In this document: positions 58,354 through 64,000 of the stretch, one piece after another
Position numbering within the stretch: position 1 is the stretch's first letter
Layout: the number at the start of each line of letters is the position of its first letter
Source of the DNA: Parabacteroides sp. PM6-13
Lineage (GTDB): Bacteria > Bacteroidota > Bacteroidia > Bacteroidales > Tannerellaceae
Direction: 5' to 3'
Length of the DNA: 64,000 bases
Assembly: GCF_029892605.1 (NCBI RefSeq)
Contig: NZ_JARXWF010000003.1
Location: 124,001 to 188,000 of the forward strand
Translations under genes and position numbers: made by a program
The notes under the pieces: model-generated
The model's database searches: none
Told to the model about the DNA's origin: nothing
What the model saw: only the letters and a program-made list of their open reading frames with translations

Positions 58354-58360
58354 ACTTTTG
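58353..58360 (+). promoter_or_regulatory. -7 box next to the repeat array
   Basis: TACTTTTG, perfect to consensus, directly after the 11-bp repeats. Transcript would have a leader of about 205 nt before the 58572 gene, with a partial stem between about 58396-58416 and 58450-58470. Confidence 0.55.
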
Positions 58361-58537
58361 ATATAAAAAGCATGCTTTTACGATGGAGGGAAAACGGTAG
58401 CAATGTGGAGGCAATAATAACCCAGATTGGAGTGAGTAAGATGTGATTAATAGCCTCCCTACCGTCGACCAACTCAAAAAAAAATATAAAAAGCGAAAGA
58501 AAAGAGGCGTTTGCATTGTTTCAACAATAATTCTCAT

Positions 58538-58545
58538 TAGCTTTG
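58538..58545 (+). promoter_or_regulatory. Second -7 box upstream of the membrane protein gene
   Basis: TAGCTTTG, with ATTG 19 bp before it (58515-58518). It would give a short leader of about 20 nt before the ATG at 58572. Confidence 0.5.
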
Positions 58546-58571
58546 CGGCACAAAGTACTTTAATTGTCGCC

Positions 58572-59180
58572 ATGAACAAGCAGATAGAAGATATAAAGGC
58601 CATAAGAGAGATGATGGAGAAGTCATCCAAGTTCTTATCACTTAGTGGGTTGTCGGGTATACTGGCCGGTGTGACAGCTATTGCCGGAGCGGCATTCGCC
58701 TACTTTTACCTATTGCGCGACCCGTCGCTGACCGATTACAATCAAACGCAGGAGTTATTGATTTTGCTGGCTGATGCCTTGATTGTTTTGTTTCTGTCGG
58801 TCGGTTTTGCTGTTTATTTTTCCTGGCGTAAGGCAAAGAAAAACAAGCAGTCTCTCCTTAATAAGGTAACGATGCGCACGGTGTATAACCTGGGGCTCCC
58901 GTTGGTGGGTGGCGGGCTGTTTTGTTTGATTCTATTCCTTCGGGGGGATATCTATATGGCCTTGGCCGGCACCTTAGTGTTTTATGGTATCGCGCTTATC
59001 AATGCCTCTAAATACACCTTTGAAGAGGTGCATTATCTGGGGATCACCGAGGTGGTATTTGGTGTGATAGCGGCTGTTTTCCAACAATATGGGCTACTGT
59101 TCTGGACCTTGGGCTTCGGTGTTTGCCATATATTGTATGGCTTCATTATGTATAAAAAATATGATTTGAAGAAACGATGA
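58572..59180 (+). CDS. Multi-pass inner-membrane protein, function unknown
   Basis: 202 aa from ATG 58572; an upstream in-frame part crosses promoter-like sequence and is left out. Seen: a short charged N terminus (MNKQIEDIKAIREMMEKSSKF), then six hydrophobic helices (about 25-50, 65-85, 105-125, 130-150, 160-180, 180-197) and a basic C terminus. It overlaps the winged-helix gene by 4 bp, and creD follows, so the three likely form one unit. No known family could be named with confidence. Confidence 0.82.
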   Translation: MNKQIEDIKAIREMMEKSSKFLSLSGLSGILAGVTAIAGAAFAYFYLLRDPSLTDYNQTQELLILLADALIVLFLSVGFAVYFSWRKAKKNKQSLLNKVTMRTVYNLGLPLVGGGLFCLILFLRGDIYMALAGTLVFYGIALINASKYTFEEVHYLGITEVVFGVIAAVFQQYGLLFWTLGFGVCHILYGFIMYKKYDLKKR

Positions 59181-59467
59181 AAAGCATCATCGCCAACTTA
59201 AATAAAGCCTTTGAAAGCCGGATCCGTCTGGGAATCATGTCTATTCTTTCGGTGAATGAGGCGGCTGACTTCAATACCATGAAGCAGCTGCTTGAGGTGA
59301 CCGACGGTAACCTCGCCAGTCACCTGAAGGCGTTGGAAGGATTAGCCTATATCCAATCAACAAAACAGTTCGTTGGACGGAAACCCAATACGCAATATCA
59401 CATGACGGAAACGGGAAAGCAAGCCTTTCAGGAACACCTGAATGCGCTGGAAGCCCTTCTTAGGTAA
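59177..59467 (+). CDS. Winged-helix transcriptional regulator
   Basis: 96 aa with a MarR/ArsR-like winged helix: RIRLGIMSILSVNEAADFNTMKQLLEVTDGNLASHLKALE (helices to recognition helix, about 15-55) and a wing segment FVGRKPNTQYHMTETG. Starts within the stop of the membrane protein gene (4-bp overlap) and precedes creD by 66 bp. In other Bacteroidetes the same regulator-creD order is seen, so local control of creD is a fair inference. Confidence 0.88.
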   Translation: MKSIIANLNKAFESRIRLGIMSILSVNEAADFNTMKQLLEVTDGNLASHLKALEGLAYIQSTKQFVGRKPNTQYHMTETGKQAFQEHLNALEALLR

Positions 59468-59533
59468 TTTTTTTTACCCATTAACTTTGAAATGCAAAGT
59501 ACTTTCTTTATTCATATTTAATAAATAATTCAA

Positions 59534-60856
59534 ATGGAAACACAAGAAAAGAGATCGGAGAAATTCTCCCAGTCAATCACCGTGAAAGCCTTAATAGTAG
59601 GTTTTCTCAGTCTTTTATTGCTCATACCCAGTGCGATGATGCAAGAATTGATTTCGGAGCGAAAACACCGAAGTGAAGAGACCATTGAAAAAATTAATAA
59701 CAAATGGAGTGGGGCGCAAACCCTTTGTGCCCCTGTTTTGTCAATTCCGTATACAGTTTCTACTCTCAATGCGGAGGGAAAGATGGTAAACGAACAGCAT
59801 CTTTTGCACCTAACGCCCGAAGATCTTCATGTCGACGTCGCGCTCTCCCCCGAAGAGAAGCATTATGGCATCTATAAGACGATTCTCTACAAAAGCGAGG
59901 TTCGCCTCAAAGGCGGCTTTGAGATACCGGACATAGAAGAGGCTGGGCGCACATATCACTGGGACAAAGCCATTGTATATATCGGCATCTCCGACTTGCG
60001 AGGCGTAACCAATCGTGTTGATTTTTATATAAACGATCGCGCCTATGCGGCCGCGGCAGGCAGTCGTCGTGCCTGGTTTGCCGGAAATGAGCTGGTGGTT
60101 CCTCTAAACGATGAGGCAACACTGGCAGCCAAAGAGAGGGTGGATTTTCATTGTACGATCGATCTGAATGGCAGTGGCAGTATGCATTTTATTCCCATCG
60201 GCAAAACCTCCCAGGTGCATATTGCCGGTGCCTGGAAGGCACCAGGCTTTGTTGGTCACTTCAGTCCGGAACATACCATCACAGAGAGTGGCTTCGACGC
60301 GACATGGAAGATCTTGCATTTCAACCGTAGCATACCGGATAGCTGGATTGACAACGGGGTGCAGCCTTTTGCAGAATCCTCCTTTGGTGTGAACCTGGTA
60401 GATACCGTCGATCATTATCAGCAGAATATGCGATCGGCCAAATACGCCATTCTTTTCATTGCCTTGACCTTCGTGATCTTCTTCTTTGTGGAGCTCCTGA
60501 CCAAAAAGCGGATACATCCTATTCAGTATCTCTTGGTCGGATTGGCTTTGGTTCTTTTCTACGCGCTTCTGCTTTCTATATCAGAACAGGTCGGTTTTGC
60601 TATCGCCTACCTGATAGCCTGCGTGGCAACCATCGGCATGATCACACTCTATGCGCATAGCGTATTCAAAAACCGCAAACAAACCGCTCTGCTTACCTCA
60701 ACACTCTGCCTGTTGTATCTATTCCTCTATGTTATTTTGCAACTGGAAGAGATCGCCCTATTGATCGGAAGCATCGGCTTGTTTCTCGTCCTGGCAGTTA
60801 TCATGTATTTCTCCCGAAAAGTGAACTGGTATAAAGAGGGAACGGTAGGGGAATAG
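59534..60856 (+). CDS. creD: CreD-family inner-membrane protein
   Basis: 440 aa with an N-terminal membrane helix (about 18-40), a large periplasmic domain (about 45-300) and five or six C-terminal helices (about 310-430). The first periplasmic part with ISERKHRSEETIEKINNKWSGAQT and CAPVLSIPY matches CreD. In Gammaproteobacteria creD is controlled by CreBC and affects envelope integrity; no creBC is here, so the role in this organism is open. Preceded by its putative winged-helix regulator. Confidence 0.93.
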   Translation: METQEKRSEKFSQSITVKALIVGFLSLLLLIPSAMMQELISERKHRSEETIEKINNKWSGAQTLCAPVLSIPYTVSTLNAEGKMVNEQHLLHLTPEDLHVDVALSPEEKHYGIYKTILYKSEVRLKGGFEIPDIEEAGRTYHWDKAIVYIGISDLRGVTNRVDFYINDRAYAAAAGSRRAWFAGNELVVPLNDEATLAAKERVDFHCTIDLNGSGSMHFIPIGKTSQVHIAGAWKAPGFVGHFSPEHTITESGFDATWKILHFNRSIPDSWIDNGVQPFAESSFGVNLVDTVDHYQQNMRSAKYAILFIALTFVIFFFVELLTKKRIHPIQYLLVGLALVLFYALLLSISEQVGFAIAYLIACVATIGMITLYAHSVFKNRKQTALLTSTLCLLYLFLYVILQLEEIALLIGSIGLFLVLAVIMYFSRKVNWYKEGTVGE

Positions 60857-60883
60857 CACCGGATTTTTTTATTCTCACCCGCA

Positions 60884-60930
60884 TGAGAATTTTTTCTCAC
60901 GTTTTTTTAGGGCGTGAGAAAAAATTCTCA
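60884..60930. terminator. Perfect 18-bp palindrome after creD
   Basis: TGAGAATTTTTTCTCACG (60884-60901) and its exact inverse (60913-60930) around an 11-bp loop. A further CGTGAGAAAAAG follows at 60943. It is a likely terminator for creD, although the four related GTGAGAA words also look like binding sites. Confidence 0.6.
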
Positions 60931-61449
60931 GCGTATAGAAAAACGTGAGAAAAAGACGGTAGGCATATACTTGTATGGTTCATCCGGTAAATGCGTATTT
61001 TTTACATTATAATCAAATCGGAACAGATTGAGAAGGTGGGCGGATCTTCGAATTGGAGGAGATGGGAAGGTGGCTTTTGGCACAGATTGCACAGATTACA
61101 CAGTTTTAAATATTCAATCGGAGAAGACGATAAAGGCAAGCAATCGTAGATTGCTCCGCTCTGTAGCCAGTTGCCTCAGGCTGCTGGTCTTCAAATGGGA
61201 GGGGAAGGTTGCGGGGAAGCACGCCGCAGGCGTGAGATTATACATAACCGTATGCAAGCGTAGCGCAGCTTACGGTAGTGAATCCTCTATATAAAAAGCC
61301 CCGCATGGGGCGGGATTATGACAGATCTCGCACCTGCGGCGCTTGATTGACAGGGAGTCGCTATACCGTAAGCTGCGCTGCGCTTGCATACGGTTATGTA
61401 TAATCTCGCGCTTGCAGTGCGCTCTCCACCTTCAAACTTTCCAATATTG

Positions 61450-61680
61450 GATTCCCACAGAGCGCTGCCAGCGCGATTCAACCCAGCCCATGGGTGACCG
61501 TAGGGAACCCTGGGTATCAGAGTATAATAATAATGGAGTTCTGAAAGAACGACTGTATATATACAAATACTCAATAGTCACTCCTTCAGAGTTCCATTTA
61601 GTGTAACCTAAACGACCCAGGGTTCCCTACGGTCACCCATGGGCTAAGTTGAATCGCGCTGGCAGCGCTCCTTGGGAATC
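61450..61680. repeat. 231-bp near-perfect hairpin (family B, copy 2)
   Basis: Arms 61461-61514 and 61616-61669 match at 52 of 54 positions, with an extra GATTCCCA/TGGGAATC pair at the outer ends. The core holds a second stem (GAGTTCTGA at 61536-61544 against about 61585-61598), the same plan as at 14197-14372. The flanks TTTCCAATATT and TTTTCCAATATC look like a duplicated target. Confidence 0.8.
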
Positions 61681-61708
61681 AAATTTTCCAATATCTGAAG
61701 CCCCCCCA

Positions 61709-61813
61709 GGCCGTCCGAAAACTTAATTTATCCTCTGGAGAATCGCCTATTCGCATTCACGCTCGGGTAGGTACCCGAATAAAAAAGCCTTGCGAGGTAG
61801 TTTTCGGACGGTC
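61709..61813. repeat. 105-bp inverted-repeat element
   Basis: GGCCGTCCGAAAACT (61709-61723) and inverse AGTTTTCGGACGGTC (61799-61813), 14 of 15 matched, around a body with a small CGGGT-AGGT-ACCCG stem. No reading frame of note. MITE-like in form. Confidence 0.65.
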
Positions 61814-62048
61814 TCCCCCTTCCTCCTTTTCCTTCATTTTCCATTTTCAACTTTCAACTTTCAATTTCTTCAAACTTTCCAAAATCTTCCAAAAATATGA
61901 AGATCCGCCCCGCCTTCATCATTACACTGCCTGAATTCAAATAGGTATTCGCCGGATGAACCACTTTTGTCAAAAAGCTATCCGAAAGCTATTTATTGTG
62001 ACGTTATGATAGGTAAATGAAAATAAAATAAACAAAAAGCTTGAAAAA

Positions 62049-62080
62049 CTTGCGTAAAAAGAATAAAATGCTCATATTTG
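62049..62080 (+). promoter_or_regulatory. Promoter of dapF
   Basis: CTTG at 62049-62052, a 20-bp spacer and CATATTTG (one mismatch to TAnnTTTG) at 62073-62080. Leader of about 43 nt before the ATG at 62130. Confidence 0.55.
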
Positions 62081-62129
62081 CGCCGTATTAGTTTCTTTAT
62101 GTTATTCTAATAACTAAAACAGAGTGAAA

Positions 62130-62966
62130 ATGAAGTTTACGAAGATGCATGGAATAGGCAATGATTATGTTTACGTAGATTGTTTTAGTACGCAAGTTAA
62201 ACGACCTGATAGGTTAGCTGTTATAGTCAGCAACCGGCACAAGGGGATCGGCTCCGACGGATTGGTTTTAATAATGCCATCTGACGTAGCCGATTTTCGT
62301 ATGCGGATGTTTAATCCGGACGGATCGGAATCGCAGATGTGCGGGAATGCTTCCCGCTGCATAGGGAAATATGTCTTTGACAAGGGATTGACGCAAAAGA
62401 CGGAGGTGTCGTTGGAGACAAAAGCCGGCATCCGACAATTACAGTTGTTTCCAGAGAACGGAAAGGTAAAACGGGTGTGTGTCGATATGGGTGAGCCTAT
62501 TCTTTGCCCTGCGGATATTCCCGTGGTGGCGGTAGGCGAGCGGGTGGTAGACCAGCCCGTTCATTTTGCCCCGGAACAGTATGAGATAACCTGTGTATCC
62601 ATGGGGAATCCCCATACGGTTATTTTCAGTCATGAAATAGAAAAAATAGATTTGGCTTATATAGGTAAAAAGATTGAGTTATCAAACCTGTTTCCCGAAC
62701 GCACAAATGTCGAATTTGTGGAGATCCTATCTCCTCAAAAGGCAAATGTGCGGGTCTGGGAACGTGGTACCGGCGAGACACAAGCCTGTGGCACCGGGGC
62801 TTGTGCAGTATTAGTAGCCGGGGTGTTGACCGGGCGCTTGGAACGAAAAGCAACCATCTCTCTTCCCGGAGGAGAGTTACAGATTGAGTGGGATCCGCAA
62901 AACAATCATGTCTATATGACCGGTGAAGCCGTTACAGTCTTCGAAGGCGAATTGCTAAACCTTTAA
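62130..62966 (+). CDS. dapF: Diaminopimelate epimerase
   Basis: Converts LL- to meso-diaminopimelate with two catalytic cysteines. 278 aa from ATG 62130 (a GTG two codons earlier is possible). The Cys pair is in MCGNASRC (near 73) and ACGTGACAV (near 216); [15 protein letters not shown] opens the protein, as in other DapF. It is followed 38 bp later by dapL, so the two consecutive enzymes are encoded in pathway-linked order. Confidence 0.97.
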   Translation: MKFTKMHGIGNDYVYVDCFSTQVKRPDRLAVIVSNRHKGIGSDGLVLIMPSDVADFRMRMFNPDGSESQMCGNASRCIGKYVFDKGLTQKTEVSLETKAGIRQLQLFPENGKVKRVCVDMGEPILCPADIPVVAVGERVVDQPVHFAPEQYEITCVSMGNPHTVIFSHEIEKIDLAYIGKKIELSNLFPERTNVEFVEILSPQKANVRVWERGTGETQACGTGACAVLVAGVLTGRLERKATISLPGGELQIEWDPQNNHVYMTGEAVTVFEGELLNL

Positions 62967-63004
62967 TTCTTCATTCTTTATTTTTCATTCTTCATTAAGA
63001 AAGT

Positions 63005-64000
63005 ATGGCACTAATAAACGAACATTTCTTGAACTTATCCGAAAGTTATCTCTTTTCAGAGATAGCGAAAAAAGTATCTCATTATAAAACGGCACACCCG
63101 GAAGCAAAAGTCATTAGTCTGGGTATCGGAGATATTACCCGGCCATTGGCTCCGGCAGTTATCCGGGCGATGCACAAGGCTGTTGACGAAATGGCTGATG
63201 CCTCTACCCTGCGGGGATATGCGCCCGAATGCGGGTATGACTTTCTGATTGATGCGATCATCAGAAATGACTTCCAGACACGAGGCATTCAACTGGATGG
63301 CGATGAGGTGTTTGTGAGCGATGGGGCTAAAAGCGATACCGGAAACATCGGCGACATATTGAGTGTAGAGAACAGGGTAGCGATCACCGATCCGGTCTAT
63401 CCGGTCTATTTGGATACAAACCTTATGGCCGGACGCGACATCGTTTACCTTCCGGCAAGTCCGGAGAATGGGTTTATACCTGCTATTCCCGATAAAAAGG
63501 TAGATGTCATCTATCTCTGTTATCCGAATAACCCGACCGGGACGACATTGACAAGAGAGCAATTAAAGAGCTGGGTCAACTATGCTTTGGAGAAAAAAGC
63601 GTTGATATTATTTGATGCCGCATACGAAGCATTCATCACCGAAGAAGATGTGCCGCATAGCATTTACGAAATAGAAGGGGCAAAGCAGGTGGCGATAGAG
63701 TTCCGGAGCTTCTCGAAAACAGCCGGGTTCACCGGTGTACGCTGCGGATATACCATCGTACCGAAAGAGCTGAAGATAGAGGATAGAAACGGACAGTTGC
63801 ACGCCTTGAATGCATTGTGGCGCCGTCGGCAATCGACCAAGTTCAACGGCACGGCCTATATTGTTCAACGCGGAGCCGAAGCGACCTATTCCCCGGAAGG
63901 GAAACAGCAGATCCGGCAGACGATTGATTATTATATGGAGAACGCCCGAATCATAAAAAGCAGTTTACAGGCTTTAGGGTATGAGACCTACGGCGGAGTA
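63005..64000 (+). CDS. dapL: LL-diaminopimelate aminotransferase (3' end outside window)
   Basis: PLP enzyme that makes LL-diaminopimelate from tetrahydrodipicolinate in one step, avoiding the succinylase or acetylase routes. 332 residues are present, and the frame runs off the right edge (family length about 400-410). Seen: MALINEHFLNLSESYLFSEI, SLGIGDITRPL, YPNNPTGTTLTREQL and the PLP Lys in FRSFSKTAGFTGVRCGY (near residue 239). The product is the DapF substrate. Confidence 0.96.
   Translation, partial: MALINEHFLNLSESYLFSEIAKKVSHYKTAHPEAKVISLGIGDITRPLAPAVIRAMHKAVDEMADASTLRGYAPECGYDFLIDAIIRNDFQTRGIQLDGDEVFVSDGAKSDTGNIGDILSVENRVAITDPVYPVYLDTNLMAGRDIVYLPASPENGFIPAIPDKKVDVIYLCYPNNPTGTTLTREQLKSWVNYALEKKALILFDAAYEAFITEEDVPHSIYEIEGAKQVAIEFRSFSKTAGFTGVRCGYTIVPKELKIEDRNGQLHALNALWRRRQSTKFNGTAYIVQRGAEATYSPEGKQQIRQTIDYYMENARIIKSSLQALGYETYGGV

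Larger units (their letters stand above)
61042..61906 (+). repeat. Composite inverted-repeat element (family C, copy 2)
   Basis: Ends GGATCTTC (61042-61049) and GAAGATCC (61899-61906), as in copy 1 at 51920-52336. Positions 61116-61448 are nearly identical to 51929-52266. Its right half is longer because two further hairpin elements (61450-61680 and 61709-61813) lie inside it. Confidence 0.85.
60976..61963. repeat. Nested inverted-repeat island, outer limits
   Basis: TGGTTCATCCGG (60976-60987) is repeated in inverse at 61952-61963 and encloses all the elements below. The 1273-bp gap 60857-62129 has no gene apart from short chance frames; it is built from family C, a 231-bp hairpin and a 105-bp hairpin. 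Confidence 0.6.

Noticed and set aside
61028-61606. Short open frames (up to 95 codons) in the 61-kb repeat island and the like in 51832-52365
   Set aside because: They follow palindromic repeats on both strands and owe their similarity to the DNA repeats, not to protein conservation.

Overview
The window reads as chromosomal DNA of a gut Bacteroidales bacterium, most likely Parabacteroides. This is an inference from a complete Sus-type glycan uptake operon (susC to susF with GH13, GH97 and GH53 enzymes), promoters of the Bacteroidetes form (TAnnTTTG at -7, TTTG/TTG near -33) instead of E. coli-type promoters, weak ribosome-binding sites, the LL-diaminopimelate aminotransferase route to lysine, and core proteins close to Bacteroidales families. 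The species cannot be fixed from the sequence alone. No tRNA, rRNA or CRISPR array was recognised.

Layout. 1-6.3 kb: end of a membrane pyrophosphatase, a Tat-exported oxidoreductase, kdsB, an AlbA/Schlafen-like protein, an NfeD protease and the first of two ECF sigma factors. 6.5-13.9 kb: a minus-strand block hisH-hisA-hisF-hisIE-ftsE-lysC-lysA-glycosyltransferase. 14.6-17.2 kb: a fucosidase and a GH105 hydrolase. 17.4-23.9 kb: a patatin-like lipase, then a six-gene minus-strand run (mtaB, acyltransferase, glycosyltransferase, oxyR, TPR protein, alkyltransferase-like protein). 24-30 kb: acyl-CoA synthetase, a Tat isomerase-like lipoprotein, the second ECF sigma factor with the two agmatine-to-putrescine enzymes, and a LUD-domain protein. 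30.2-43.5 kb: the polysaccharide utilisation locus. 43.6-45.3 kb: a complete IS66-type insertion sequence with target duplication. 45.4-51.6 kb: a LacI regulator, two L,D-transpeptidases, corA and a PIF1-like helicase. 52.5-61 kb: speA, MATE pump, hydrolase, small regulators and creD. 62-64 kb: dapF and the start of dapL.

Functional links. SpeA (52 kb) makes agmatine, which AguA and AguB (27-29 kb) turn into putrescine. LysC, DapL, DapF and LysA are four steps of lysine/diaminopimelate synthesis at opposite ends of the window, and the L,D-transpeptidases act on the cell wall built from diaminopimelate. The PUL and its likely LacI regulator are divergent, but the IS66 element now lies between them.

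The least explained content is in the gaps: several families of long inverted repeats (about 14, 52 and 61-62 kb, plus single elements at 2.5, 6.3, 11.0, 12.5 and 26.7 kb), some nested inside one another and some with paired base changes that keep the stem. A helically phased 11-bp repeat array at 58.3 kb directly abuts a -7 box and looks like a regulator-dependent promoter.
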